From Caulobacteraceae bacterium UBA5005 (GTDB taxonomy: Bacteria > Pseudomonadota > Alphaproteobacteria > Caulobacterales > Caulobacteraceae), in assembly GCA_002398405.1 (NCBI GenBank), contig DGYN01000100.1:15808-78806 (forward strand): a stretch of DNA of 62,999 nucleotides, read 5' to 3'. Each line of letters begins with the position of its first letter. The first letter of the stretch is position 1. The notes beneath the pieces were generated by a model, which was not told the DNA's origin, searched no databases, and saw only the letters and a program-made list of their open reading frames with translations. Both the position numbers and the translations under genes were made by a program. Positions 16,214 to 25,410 of the stretch are shown here, one piece after another.

Positions 16214-19051
16214 TTACCGCGCTGAACTGGCCCGCGCCCTCTGCAGCCTGGGCCTCGTCCCCGGCGCCGGCTCCTCGTCGGCCAGCACCTCGGTCAGGGC
16301 CTTTTTCACCGCCGCGCTCTTCTTGGCGTCGGTCAGCTTCCGCCCGGCTTCGTCATAGACATAGAAGGCGTCCACCGCCCGCTCGCCGTAGTTCTCGACA
16401 TGAGCCGAGGCGATGGAGAGCCGGGCTTCGGCCAGGGTCCGCGCCACCGCCTCCAGAAGGCCCGGCCGGTCGCGGCCGGAAATCTCGATCACCGTGGCGT
16501 CGGCTGACGCGTCATTGTCGATGGCGACGATCGGCGAGATGGCGAAGGCCGCCGTTCTGCCAAGCTCATAGGGCCGGCGGGTCTCAAACCGCTGCGGCTC
16601 GCCCCGCGCCGCCGCTTCCAGGGCTTGCGTGAGCCGGTGCAGGTGATTGGGGTTCTCGGCCCCGAAGGCCGCCCCTGACACGTCCTGCACATAGAAGACG
16701 TCCAGGGCCTGGCCGGACCTGGAGGTATAGACCCGCGCCCCGACGATATTGGCCCCCAGCGTCGCCATCACTGAGGCGAGGTCGGCGAAAAGGCCCCGCC
16801 GGTCGCGGGCCGCGATGGTCACCTCGGCGGCGTTGTGTTCGGGGCGGATGCGGGCCGAGGCCGCCGCTCCGCCGGTCGCCTGGGCCCGGCGGCCGAGCGC
16901 CGCGTGGCCCTGGATTTCGGTCGGGGTCCAGCCGGTGAAATAGGCGTCCTCCAGATTGCTGGCCCAGCCGCTGGCCTCGGGATCGACCGCCAGCAGCGTC
17001 TCCCGCGCCTCCACCGCCTGCATGTGCTGATGGCGGCGGAAGTTGGCGGTGGGATCGGCGCCGCGGCCGCCACGGAACACCGCCTCTGTCGCCCCGACCA
17101 GTTCTCGGATCAGCTGGCCCTTCCAGCCGTTCCACACCCCCGGTCCCACGGCCCGGATGTCGGCCACGGTGAGGATCAGCAAGAGTCGCAGCCGCTCCGG
17201 GTTCTGGACGATATTGGCGAAGGCGGTGACCGTGGCGGGGTCGGCGACGTCGCGCTTCTGGGCGAAGTCGCTCATCACCAGATGGTGCTCCACCAGCCAG
17301 GAGATCAGCTCCACCCGGTCGGGGGAAAGCCCCATGCGGGTGGTGGCGGCGCGGGCGGTCTTGGCCCCGCCGGCCTCCTGGCCCTCTTCCTTCCCCTTGC
17401 CGGTGTCGTGCATCAGCATGGCCAGGAACAGGGCCTCGGTGTCCTCGATCAGGGGATAGGTGGCGACCGACAGGGGGTGCTCGTCCCCGAGCTTTCCGGC
17501 CGCGATATCGGCGATCACCCCAACCGCCATCAGGGTGTGCTCGTCCACCGTATAGGAGTGGTACATGTTGAACTGCATCTGGGCGACGATGCGGCCAAAC
17601 TCCGGGATGTAGCGGCCAAGGACGCCTGCCTCATTCATCAGGATCAGGGTGCGCAGGGTCTGCCGGCCCCGAGCCAGGATGTCGAGGAACAGCTTCACCC
17701 CCTCCGGGTCGCGGCGGACCTTGGGGGTGATCAGGTGCAGGGTCCGGGTCACCGCCGTGAAGGCGTCTGGGTGGATGTCGAGGTCCTTGCGGTCGGCGAT
17801 CCAGAAAAGCCTGATCAGGTTGAGCGGGTTGTCGGTGAAGGTCTCGGGGCCCGTCACCGACAGGCGCCCCGAATCCTCGATGAAGCCCGGTTCGCCCAGG
17901 GCCTTGGTCTTGGCGGCCTTCCTGCGCCGGCGGCCGGGGATAAAGCGCGACAGGCCCGCGGGACGCTTCTTGTCCTCCTCGGCCTCCAGGGTGGCGCAGA
18001 AGGCCCGTGTCAGGGCCCCCACCTCCTTGGCGTAGTTGAAGTAGCGGCGCATGAACCGCTCCACCGCCGGCGCATCGCCCCGGTCGCCATAGCCCATGCG
18101 CCGGGCGATCTCCGGCTGCAGGTCAAAGGTCAGGCGCTCCTCCGGCCGGCCGGTGGTGAAGTGCAGGTGAGACCTGACCGCCCAGAGGAAATCGGTCGCC
18201 CGGTTGAAAAGGGTGATCTCCCGCGCATCCAGAAAGCCCAGGGCCATAAGCTGGCTCGGGGGCGTCTCCGGGTTCAGATAGGCGGCGATCCAGAACAGGG
18301 TGTTCAAGTCGCGCAGCGCGCCCTTGCCCTCCTTCACATTGGGTTCAACCATGTAACGGGACGCCCCCGCCCGGGCGTGCCGCTCGTCCCGTTCGGCCAG
18401 CTTGGCGGCCACGAAATCATGGCCGGTGCCGCGCACCACCTCGTCGCGATAGCGCCGCTGCAGATCGCCGAACAGCTTGGCGTCGCCGGTCAGCAACCGC
18501 GCTTCCAGGATCGTGGTCCGGATGGTGAAATCGGTCTTCGAAAGCTTGATGCACTCTTCGACCGTGCGCGAGGCGTGGCCGACCTTGAAGCCCAGATCCC
18601 ACAGGGCGTAGAGCATGAATTCGATCACGCTCTCGATGTGGGCCGTCTCCTTGTAGGGGCGCAGGAAGAGGAGATCGATGTCCGAATAGGGCGCCAGGGT
18701 CCCTCGCCCATAGCCCCCCACCGCCACCAGGGAGACCCGCTCGCCCTCGGTCGGGTTGCGGGCCCGGAACACGTGCACGGTGGTGAAGTCATAGAGGGCG
18801 GTGATCACCTCGTCGGTGACGCCGGACAGCAGCACGGCCGTCTCCAGCCCCCCCGCCCCGTTTTCCAGCCGCTCCTTGGCGATCATCCGCCCCCGGAACA
18901 GGGCCGCGCGCAGGATCTCTATGGCCTGCTTGCGCTGTTCGGCCAGATCTCCCTCCGCCGCCTTGGCCGCCGCGGAAAGCTGCGAGCGCAGCTTGATGCC
19001 GTCGACGACATATTCAAGGCGCGTGGGCTTGAGTTTGGGGCGGGCGGCCAT
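16214..19051 (-). CDS. glnD: Bifunctional [PII] uridylyltransferase / uridylyl-removing enzyme
   Basis: A 945-residue nitrogen sensor that adds or removes UMP on PII proteins according to glutamine level. The nucleotidyltransferase motif is VAVGGYGRGTLAPYSDIDLL with its two catalytic aspartates (around residues 105-125). A central HD domain follows (AMLMHDTGKGKEEGQ, with LVEHHLVMSDFAQ). Two C-terminal ACT domains bind glutamine (AARDRRGLFADLASVMATLG and ISGRDRPGLLEAVARTLAEA). The length fits GlnD. It sits between mutS and the RAYT, and the usual glnD-murJ proximity is interrupted by the RAYT and the cyclase operon. Confidence 0.95.
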   Translation of the reverse strand: MAARPKLKPTRLEYVVDGIKLRSQLSAAAKAAEGDLAEQRKQAIEILRAALFRGRMIAKERLENGAGGLETAVLLSGVTDEVITALYDFTTVHVFRARNPTEGERVSLVAVGGYGRGTLAPYSDIDLLFLRPYKETAHIESVIEFMLYALWDLGFKVGHASRTVEECIKLSKTDFTIRTTILEARLLTGDAKLFGDLQRRYRDEVVRGTGHDFVAAKLAERDERHARAGASRYMVEPNVKEGKGALRDLNTLFWIAAYLNPETPPSQLMALGFLDAREITLFNRATDFLWAVRSHLHFTTGRPEERLTFDLQPEIARRMGYGDRGDAPAVERFMRRYFNYAKEVGALTRAFCATLEAEEDKKRPAGLSRFIPGRRRRKAAKTKALGEPGFIEDSGRLSVTGPETFTDNPLNLIRLFWIADRKDLDIHPDAFTAVTRTLHLITPKVRRDPEGVKLFLDILARGRQTLRTLILMNEAGVLGRYIPEFGRIVAQMQFNMYHSYTVDEHTLMAVGVIADIAAGKLGDEHPLSVATYPLIEDTEALFLAMLMHDTGKGKEEGQEAGGAKTARAATTRMGLSPDRVELISWLVEHHLVMSDFAQKRDVADPATVTAFANIVQNPERLRLLLILTVADIRAVGPGVWNGWKGQLIRELVGATEAVFRGGRGADPTANFRRHQHMQAVEARETLLAVDPEASGWASNLEDAYFTGWTPTEIQGHAALGRRAQATGGAAASARIRPEHNAAEVTIAARDRRGLFADLASVMATLGANIVGARVYTSRSGQALDVFYVQDVSGAAFGAENPNHLHRLTQALEAAARGEPQRFETRRPYELGRTAAFAISPIVAIDNDASADATVIEISGRDRPGLLEAVARTLAEARLSIASAHVENYGERAVDAFYVYDEAGRKLTDAKKSAAVKKALTEVLADEEPAPGTRPRLQRARASSAR

Positions 19052-19091
19052 GGGTGGGGATATAGGAGGCTTCGAGAGGTTTGTCGCGGCG

Positions 19092-21761
19092 CTAGGGCAG
19101 CAGGCCCTTCAAGCGGTAGAGCGCGTCCATCGCTTCCCTGGGCGACATCCCATCGACGTCCAGGCCTTTCAGTTCCGCCTCAACTTCACTCGCCTTGAAT
19201 ACGGCCGCCGGCTCGGCCGCCTCCGCGAACAGCGGCAGGTCGTTCAGCTGGGCCGGCGACTGGGTCTGGCTTTCCAGCCGCTCCAGCACCTGCCGGGCCC
19301 TGGCCACCACCGCCGGCGGCACCCCCGCGAGCTTCGCCACCTGAACGCCGTAACTCCGGTCCGCCGGCCCCGGGACCGCCTCGTGGAGAAACACCAGATC
19401 CCCGTTCCATTCCTTGGCCCGCAACGAAAGATTACAAACGTAAGCCATCCGCGTCTCGAGCTTCGCCAGCTCATGATAGTGCGTCGCGAACAACGCCCGT
19501 GACTGGTTGAAGTCGTGTAAAGCCTCCGCGCAGGCCCAGGCGATCGCCAACCCGTCATAGGTCGCCGTCCCCCGCCCGATCTCATCGAGGATCACCAGCG
19601 ACCTTGGCGTCGCCTGGGTGAGGATCGCCGCCGTCTCGACCATCTCGGTCATGAACGTCGACCGCCCCCGGCTAAGATCATCCGCCGCCCCCACCCGGCT
19701 GAACAACCGGTCGACGACGCCGAGCGTCAGGCTCTTGGCCGGCACGTAACTCCCCGCCTGGGCCAGCACCGCCAGGATGGCGTTCTGCCTAAGGAACGTC
19801 GACTTACCCGCCATGTTCGGCCCGGTGACGATCGCCAGACGAGCAAAGGCCTTGCCCGATCCGTCCAGCCTGCAGTCGTTAGGGGTGTAGGGGTCGCCGC
19901 CCCTAGTCACCGCCGCCTCGACTACGGGGTGCCGCGCGCCGATCGCCTCGAATCGTGTGGAGGCTTCGATCACCGGCCGCGCCGCCCCCACCTCGTCCGC
20001 CCATTCGGCGAGGCTGGAGGCCACATCCAGCCGGGCCAGGCCGTCGGCCGCCGCCAGGATCGCCGCGGCGACGCCCTGCGCCATGGCCCGCCAGACCTCG
20101 AAGGTCTCAACCTCGATGGCCAGGGCCCGGTCCGCCGCCTGGGCGATGCGGGCGTCGAGGTCGGCGAGTTCGACGGTGGTGAAGCGCACCTGGTTGGCCA
20201 GGGTCTGGCGGTGGATGAAGGCGGCGTTGAGCGGCGCCGTCATCAGGGGCTCGGCCTTATTCGCCGTCGTCTCCAGGAAATAGCCGAGGACCGCGTTGTG
20301 GCGGATCTTTAAAGGGACGCCGGTCTCCATGACCAGGCGGCTTTCCAGGGCGGCGATGACCTTGCGGCTGTCGTCGCGAAGCGCCCTGGCCTGATCGAGC
20401 TCGGGCCGGACATTGGCCGCCACGAACCCCCCGTCGCGGGTCATCAGGGGAAGGTCGTCCGACAACCCATCGGTCAGTTCAGAGAGCAAGCCCGACAGCT
20501 CCGGGCTGACCACCGGATTGGCGGCGGAAAGGGCGGCAGCGACCTCCCCCGGCATCCGCGCCAGGGGATCGGGCTTGGCCGTCATCAAGGCGGTGATCGC
20601 CGCGCCGGCGTTCAGACCGTCCCGCAGGGTGGCGAGATCGCGCGGCCCGCCGCGGCCCAGCGCCAGGCGGGACAGGGCCCTGGCCATGTCGCCCGCGCCC
20701 TTCAGGGAAGCGCGCAGATCCCGCCGAAGCGGCTTGTGCTCGCAGAACCATTGCACCGCGTCGAGCCGTTGCTCGATCCGCGCCGGGTCCAGCAGGGGCC
20801 GCGCCAGCCGGGCGGAAAGCAGCCGGGCGCCCGGCGAAGTCACCGTCCGGTCGATGGCGGCGAGCAGGCTGCCATCGCGTGTTCCCGCCTGGCTTTTTTC
20901 CAGTTCGAGGGAGGCGCGGGTCGCCGGATCTATAGCCATGGCGTCGGCCTCGCCCGCGCGCCTGGGCGCCGACAGCACGGGCGCCCTGCCGCCCTGGGTG
21001 GTCTCCAGGTGGGCGGCGATCAGACCCAGCGCCGCAATCTCCGCCCCCGAAAGCTGCCCAAACCCGTCCAGGGTCTCGACACCAAAAAGGCGCTTGAGCC
21101 GCGCCTCCGAGGCCGAGGGTTCGGCTAGGGCGCCGGCCATGGGCTGCACAAGGCCGCCCACCGACCGTAGCATCCCGGAAAGCGTCTCGTCGGCGAACAA
21201 CCGGTCGGGGACCAGGATCTCCGAGGGCGACAGCGCCGCCAGCACCGCGCCGATCTGGTCCTTGGAGGTCGCGACACATTCCACCTCGCCGGTGGAAAGT
21301 TCGACGCTGGCCACCGCCGCCCCGCCGGCGCGCACCGCGATGGCGCAGAGACGGTTTGAGCCCCGCGCGTCCAGCAGGCCGTCTTCGGTCAGGGTGCCCG
21401 GCGTCACCACCCGCACGACGTCGCGGCGGACGATGGACTTGGAGCCGCGCTTCCTGGCCTCGGCGGGAGATTCCATCTGTTCGCAGACGGCGACCTTGAA
21501 GCCGCCCCGGATCAGCTTTGCGAGATAGGCTTCCGCCGCATGGACCGGCACCCCGCACATGGGGATCGGTTCGCCCGCATGCTGGCCGCGGTGGGTCAGC
21601 GCGATCCCCAGGCAGGCCGCCGCCTTGCCCGCGTCCTCGAAGAACAGCTCGTAGAAGTCGCCCATGCGAAAAAACACGAGGGCGTCCGGCTGCTTGGCCT
21701 TGGCCTCGAAGAATTGCGCCATGACCGGGCTGGCGTCGGGGACTGAGGCGTGGGCGTTCAT
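19092..21761 (-). CDS. mutS: DNA mismatch repair protein MutS
   Basis: An 889-residue mismatch-recognition ATPase. With the ATG at 21761 as start, the mismatch-probing residues fall at Phe36 and Glu38 in MGDFYELFF, the same numbers as in E. coli; a TTG one codon earlier is the alternative. The C-terminal ATPase has Walker A GPNMAGKSTFLRQNAI and Walker B region LVILDEIGRGTATYDGLAIA, followed by ATHYHELAKLE. The final MSPREAMDALYRLKGLLP is the usual tail. It is upstream of glnD on the same strand with a 40-base gap. Confidence 0.96.
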   Translation of the reverse strand: MNAHASVPDASPVMAQFFEAKAKQPDALVFFRMGDFYELFFEDAGKAAACLGIALTHRGQHAGEPIPMCGVPVHAAEAYLAKLIRGGFKVAVCEQMESPAEARKRGSKSIVRRDVVRVVTPGTLTEDGLLDARGSNRLCAIAVRAGGAAVASVELSTGEVECVATSKDQIGAVLAALSPSEILVPDRLFADETLSGMLRSVGGLVQPMAGALAEPSASEARLKRLFGVETLDGFGQLSGAEIAALGLIAAHLETTQGGRAPVLSAPRRAGEADAMAIDPATRASLELEKSQAGTRDGSLLAAIDRTVTSPGARLLSARLARPLLDPARIEQRLDAVQWFCEHKPLRRDLRASLKGAGDMARALSRLALGRGGPRDLATLRDGLNAGAAITALMTAKPDPLARMPGEVAAALSAANPVVSPELSGLLSELTDGLSDDLPLMTRDGGFVAANVRPELDQARALRDDSRKVIAALESRLVMETGVPLKIRHNAVLGYFLETTANKAEPLMTAPLNAAFIHRQTLANQVRFTTVELADLDARIAQAADRALAIEVETFEVWRAMAQGVAAAILAAADGLARLDVASSLAEWADEVGAARPVIEASTRFEAIGARHPVVEAAVTRGGDPYTPNDCRLDGSGKAFARLAIVTGPNMAGKSTFLRQNAILAVLAQAGSYVPAKSLTLGVVDRLFSRVGAADDLSRGRSTFMTEMVETAAILTQATPRSLVILDEIGRGTATYDGLAIAWACAEALHDFNQSRALFATHYHELAKLETRMAYVCNLSLRAKEWNGDLVFLHEAVPGPADRSYGVQVAKLAGVPPAVVARARQVLERLESQTQSPAQLNDLPLFAEAAEPAAVFKASEVEAELKGLDVDGMSPREAMDALYRLKGLLP

Positions 21762-21894
21762 CAAGGGGTGAGGCTAGCGGTCGGGGGCTTCGGCGGGAAG
21801 GGCGCAGGGGCCGCCCCTTTGTGGTCAAGCTTTCGCCACTGTGGATAGTTACCGCCCCAGCCTGGGGGAGCGCGCATTGGGGACGATTGCGCTC

Positions 21895-22944
21895 ATGAGA
21901 AGAACGATGACGGCGCTCGGCGCCGCCCTGCTGCTGGCTGCGCCGGCGGCGGCGCAACTGCCGGTGGACGAAACGGGCGCGACCATCGTCGAGGAGCTGG
22001 TGGCCCGGCCCCTTTCCCCCGGCCCCGCCTGGTGGCGTGTCGCTGACGAGGACAGCTCGGTCTGGATCATGAGCCTGGTGCAGGAGACTCCCGCCGGCTT
22101 CGCCTGGGACCGCACGGTCATGGAGCGGCGGATGTATGGGGCGAACCTGCTCATAAAGCCGTTCGACCTTTCGCTGGTCGATCCGCGCTCGATCCTGGGG
22201 GCGAGCGGTCTCCTCCTGCAGGTCCCCTTCATGCTCGGCGGCGGGCCAAAAAGGCCCAAGCCCAATCCTGTTCCTCTTGAACAGCGCCTGGCCCCCGACA
22301 TCAGCGCCCGCTTCGTGAGCCTGCGCGAAAGTCTCGGCCAGCCCGCCGAGCGCTACGCGCCCCTGGAGCCCCTGGACGCCATGCGCCTGATCGAACGCGA
22401 TTTCCGGGACAAGCATCCCCGCCGCGGCGGCGAGGTCTTTCGCCAGATCGAGGCCACGGCCAAGCGCAACGGCGTCAGAACCGTCGCCGCCTACAAGGTT
22501 CGCATCCCGTCGGTGAAGATGCAGCGCATCTCGCCGACACGGGGCAAGGAAGCCGAGTGCCTCGATCGCGCCCTGGTAAGCTTGCCCCGCGACTATGAGC
22601 GGATGCGACGCTCGGCCTACGCCTGGGCCCGGGGCGATACCCGCACCACCCTTTTCCGGGCCGAGTCGCCCATGGGCGGCGCCTTGTCCTGCAGCTACGG
22701 CGTCGGAGCCACGCTTGAAGCCAACAGCCCTCTCGCCCGGCGGCTGGACGAGGAGTTCGTCGCCGGCCAGGTCGCCACCCTGGAGCGGGCCTTGAAGACT
22801 CCCGGCCGGTCGATCGCCGTCCTGCCGGTCGAATCCCCCGCGGGACACCTTAACCTGGGGCTGCTCGGGACCAACGGCGTCCTCGCCAGGCTCAAGGCCA
22901 GGGGCTATGAGATCACCGCCCCGCCGGGTTTGGAGGGGAAGTGA
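21895..22944 (+). CDS. TraB/GumN-like secreted protein, paralogue 3 (metal motifs lost)
   Basis: A 349-residue paralogue of the pair at 5935-8039, found 14 kb away between mutS and thiE. I place the start at ATG 21895, giving a signal peptide MRRTMTALGAALLLAAPAAAQ; an upstream GTG at 21841 would precede it with non-signal sequence. Matching blocks are TIVEELVARPLSPGPAWWRV, SSVWIMSLVQETPAGFAWDR and LLGTNGVLARLKARGYEITA. As in the other copies, the first family GxxH motif is replaced (SLVQ); the histidine in AGHLNLG near the C-terminus is not in a GxGH context. thiE starts 16 bases later, so the two may be cotranscribed. Confidence 0.62.
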   Translation: MRRTMTALGAALLLAAPAAAQLPVDETGATIVEELVARPLSPGPAWWRVADEDSSVWIMSLVQETPAGFAWDRTVMERRMYGANLLIKPFDLSLVDPRSILGASGLLLQVPFMLGGGPKRPKPNPVPLEQRLAPDISARFVSLRESLGQPAERYAPLEPLDAMRLIERDFRDKHPRRGGEVFRQIEATAKRNGVRTVAAYKVRIPSVKMQRISPTRGKEAECLDRALVSLPRDYERMRRSAYAWARGDTRTTLFRAESPMGGALSCSYGVGATLEANSPLARRLDEEFVAGQVATLERALKTPGRSIAVLPVESPAGHLNLGLLGTNGVLARLKARGYEITAPPGLEGK

Positions 22945-22960
22945 ACCCCTCCGAGCGCTC

Positions 22961-23611
22961 ATGGACTGCCGCCTCTATCTGATCACCCCACCGGTCATCG
23001 ACGACCTCGCCGTCTTCGGGCGCACCCTGGCCCACGCCCTGGACGCTGGCGATGTGGCGGCCCTGCAGGTGCGGTTGAAGGGTCAGCCGGAAAACATCAT
23101 CGCCGCCGCCGTCGATGTCTTTCTGCCCATCTGCCATGCTCGCGACGTCGCCCTGATCCTCAACGATGATCCCAGGCTGGCCGCCAAGCTCGGTTGCGAC
23201 GGGGTGCATATCGGCCAGGAGGACGGCTCGTTCCGCGACGCCCGCGCGGCGCTGCCCCGCGGCATGATCGGCGTCACCTGCCGGGACAGCCGGCACCTGG
23301 CCATGGAAGCCGCCGAGGCCGGCGCCGACTATGTGGCCTTCGGGGCCTTCTATCCGACCAACACCCACGCGACCCCCTATCGCCCAGACCCCGCGATCCT
23401 CACCGTCTGGCAGGAGACCATGACCACCCCCTGCGTCGCTATCGGCGGCATCAAGGTGGAGAACTGCCGGCCCCTGGTGGCGGCGGGAGCGGACTTCATC
23501 GCTGTGGTCACCGGGGTGTGGGATTATCCCGAGGGGCCGTCGGCGGCGGTCGCTGCCTTCGAGGCGGAAATCGCGGCCGGGCTCGCGGAGCGGAATTCGC
23601 CTGCCGGTTGA
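22961..23611 (+). CDS. thiE: Thiamine phosphate synthase
   Basis: A 216-residue TIM-barrel enzyme joining the thiazole and pyrimidine phosphates to make thiamine phosphate. The start ATG 22961 (MDCRLYLITPP) fits the usual beginning. Conserved parts are the QVRLK strand (family QLREK), LILNDDPRLAAKLGCDGVHI with GQED, IGVTCRDSRHLAMEAAEAGA, YVAFGAFYPTNT and PCVAIGGIK, which together build the pyrimidine and diphosphate site. The active-site loop is family-like but somewhat divergent, as in many alphaproteobacteria. I see no TPP riboswitch upstream. Confidence 0.85.
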   Translation: MDCRLYLITPPVIDDLAVFGRTLAHALDAGDVAALQVRLKGQPENIIAAAVDVFLPICHARDVALILNDDPRLAAKLGCDGVHIGQEDGSFRDARAALPRGMIGVTCRDSRHLAMEAAEAGADYVAFGAFYPTNTHATPYRPDPAILTVWQETMTTPCVAIGGIKVENCRPLVAAGADFIAVVTGVWDYPEGPSAAVAAFEAEIAAGLAERNSPAG

Positions 23612-23670
23612 CAGCTATTGCGCGACTTCTGTAGCGGATTGAGGGTCTAGGCCGCTCGGGGGGGGGCGAC

Positions 23671-24042
23671 ATGGCTGATCCGTCTGGGACTGAACTTGAG
23701 ATCATGAAGCTGTTCTGGCGGCGCGGCCTTTTGTCGGCGCGCGAGGTCCAGGACGAGTTTGGCGAAGCCTCCGGCTGGGCGGGCTCGACGACGCGCACGG
23801 TTCTGGCGCGCATGACCACCAAGGGCCTTCTGCGCCGCCGCAGCGCTCACGGCCTGGCCGTCTACATCCCCGCCCGCGACAAGGTCGAGGTCATCGGCAG
23901 AACAGTGAAGAAATTCGCGGACGCCCTGGAGATCGATGATCCCCTCTCCATCGCCGCCCTGGCCGGCGGCGGCGTGCTCTCCGTCGAGGAGATGACCGAG
24001 CTGCAGGCGCTGCTTGCCGAAGACGCCCCCGCCTTGCCTTGA
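23671..24042 (+). CDS. BlaI/MecI-type transcriptional repressor
   Basis: A 123-residue winged-helix regulator. The N-terminal domain shows the BlaI pattern: ELEIMKLFWRRGLLSAREVQ, then the recognition region GSTTRTVLARMTTKGLLRRR and a wing with HGLAVYIPARDK. The last 50 residues form a helical dimerisation part (LSIAALAGGGVLSVEEMTEL). Classical BlaI repressors control beta-lactamase or antirepressor-peptidase genes, but no BlaR1/M56 peptidase gene lies next to it here. The downstream inositol monophosphatase is 47 bases away and may be co-transcribed. Confidence 0.82.
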   Translation: MADPSGTELEIMKLFWRRGLLSAREVQDEFGEASGWAGSTTRTVLARMTTKGLLRRRSAHGLAVYIPARDKVEVIGRTVKKFADALEIDDPLSIAALAGGGVLSVEEMTELQALLAEDAPALP

Positions 24043-24089
24043 GGGGGTCCCACCGCTAGAGGTTCGCGCCTTCGAACCAGTGGGGCCTC

Positions 24090-24884
24090 ATGGCGACGGC
24101 GTCTACCCTTCTCATCCTCATGCAGGACGCGGCCAAGAAGGCGGCCAAGGGATTGGTGCGCGACTACGGCGAACTGGAAAACTTGCAGGTCTCCAAAAAG
24201 GGTCTGGCCGATTTCGTCAGCGCCGCAGACCTGAAGGCCGAGAAGTACCTGCGCGATGAACTGCAGCGCGCCCGCCCGGGCTACGGCTTTCTCGGCGAAG
24301 AGGGCGGACTGTCGGAAGGCTCCGACAAGTCGCACCGCTGGATTGTCGACCCCCTCGACGGCACCACCAACTTCCTGCACGCCATCCCGCACTTCGCGGT
24401 CAATATCGCGCTGGAGCGCGACGGTGAGATCGTGGCGGCGGTGACCTATAACCCGGTGACCGACGACCTGTTCTGGGCCGAAAAGGGCAAGGGCGCCTAC
24501 CACAACAACCGCCGCCTGCGCGTTTCCGGTCGCAGGACGCTGGAGGAGTCGGTGCTGGCCACCGGCATCCCGTTCCTGGGACACGGTCAGCACGCGAAGT
24601 TCCTCAAAGAGCTGCACCAGATGACCCAGCGGGTCGCGGGCGTGCGCCGCATGGGAGCCGCGTCCCTGGACCTGGCCTATGTGGCGGCGGGCAAGTTCGA
24701 CGGCTACTGGGAGCGGGACCTGTCGCCCTGGGACATGGCCGCGGGGATCCTGCTTGTGCTGGAAGCGGGCGGCGTCGTGACCGACGCGGAAGGCGGCAAG
24801 GATATCCTGGGGAGCGGCGGGATCTGCGCCGGGAATTCCGAGATTCAGCCGCAGATTCTGGAACGGTTGAAAGCGGTCGCCTAG
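24090..24884 (+). CDS. suhB: Inositol monophosphatase family protein
   Basis: A 264-residue magnesium-dependent sugar phosphatase that hydrolyses myo-inositol 1-phosphate or related substrates. Metal-binding motifs are FLGEEGG (residues 67-73) and WIVDPLDGTTNFLHAIPHFA (around 87-106). The second conserved part is YWERDLSPWDMAAGILLVLEAGG near residue 210. SuhB of enterobacteria also affects rRNA transcription, but that cannot be inferred here. Its stop overlaps the stop of the converging def gene in the tetranucleotide CTAG. Confidence 0.9.
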   Translation: MATASTLLILMQDAAKKAAKGLVRDYGELENLQVSKKGLADFVSAADLKAEKYLRDELQRARPGYGFLGEEGGLSEGSDKSHRWIVDPLDGTTNFLHAIPHFAVNIALERDGEIVAAVTYNPVTDDLFWAEKGKGAYHNNRRLRVSGRRTLEESVLATGIPFLGHGQHAKFLKELHQMTQRVAGVRRMGAASLDLAYVAAGKFDGYWERDLSPWDMAAGILLVLEAGGVVTDAEGGKDILGSGGICAGNSEIQPQILERLKAVA

Positions 24885-25393
24885 GCGGCCTTCACCAGTT
24901 TCTTGACCTTGGCCACGGCCCGGTCGCGCTTGAGGCGCGAGAGGTGGTCGAGGAAGACGACGCCTTCCAGGTGGTCCATCTCGTGCTGGATGCAGACGGC
25001 GTAGAGGCCCTCGGCCTCCTCTTCGATCAGGTCGCCGGCGCGGTTCAGGTACTTGATCTTCACCTTGGCGGGCCGTTCGACGTTGTCGAAGATCTCCGGC
25101 ACCGAAAGGCAGCCTTCCTCGTAGGAGGCCAGCTCCTCGGAGGCCCAGGTGATCTCCGGATTGACGAAGACCTGCGGGGCCGGCGGCTCGTCCTTGCCGG
25201 CCAGATCCATGACGATGACGCGTTTGGGAACGCCGATCTGCACGGCGGCGAGGCCAATGCCCGGCGCGGCGTACATGGTCTCCAGCATGTCGTCCATCAG
25301 GGCGCGCAGCTCGTCGGTGACGCCGCCTTCGACGGGGGCGGACACCTCCTTCAGGACGGGGTGCGGAACGACGAGGATTTCACGAATGGCCAT
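24881..25393 (-). CDS. def: Peptide deformylase
   Basis: A 170-residue metalloenzyme that removes the formyl group from nascent proteins. The three signature motifs are present: GIGLAAVQIG (motif 1), EEGCLSVPEI with the metal-binding cysteine (motif 2) and QHEMDHLEGVVF with two histidines and catalytic glutamate (motif 3). Length and start (MAIREILVVPHPVLKEVS) are typical. It follows rmuC on the same strand with a 17-base gap. No fmt gene is adjacent in this window. Confidence 0.95.
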   Translation of the reverse strand: MAIREILVVPHPVLKEVSAPVEGGVTDELRALMDDMLETMYAAPGIGLAAVQIGVPKRVIVMDLAGKDEPPAPQVFVNPEITWASEELASYEEGCLSVPEIFDNVERPAKVKIKYLNRAGDLIEEEAEGLYAVCIQHEMDHLEGVVFLDHLSRLKRDRAVAKVKKLVKAA

Positions 25394-25410
25394 AACGGGC
25401 TTGAGGTAGG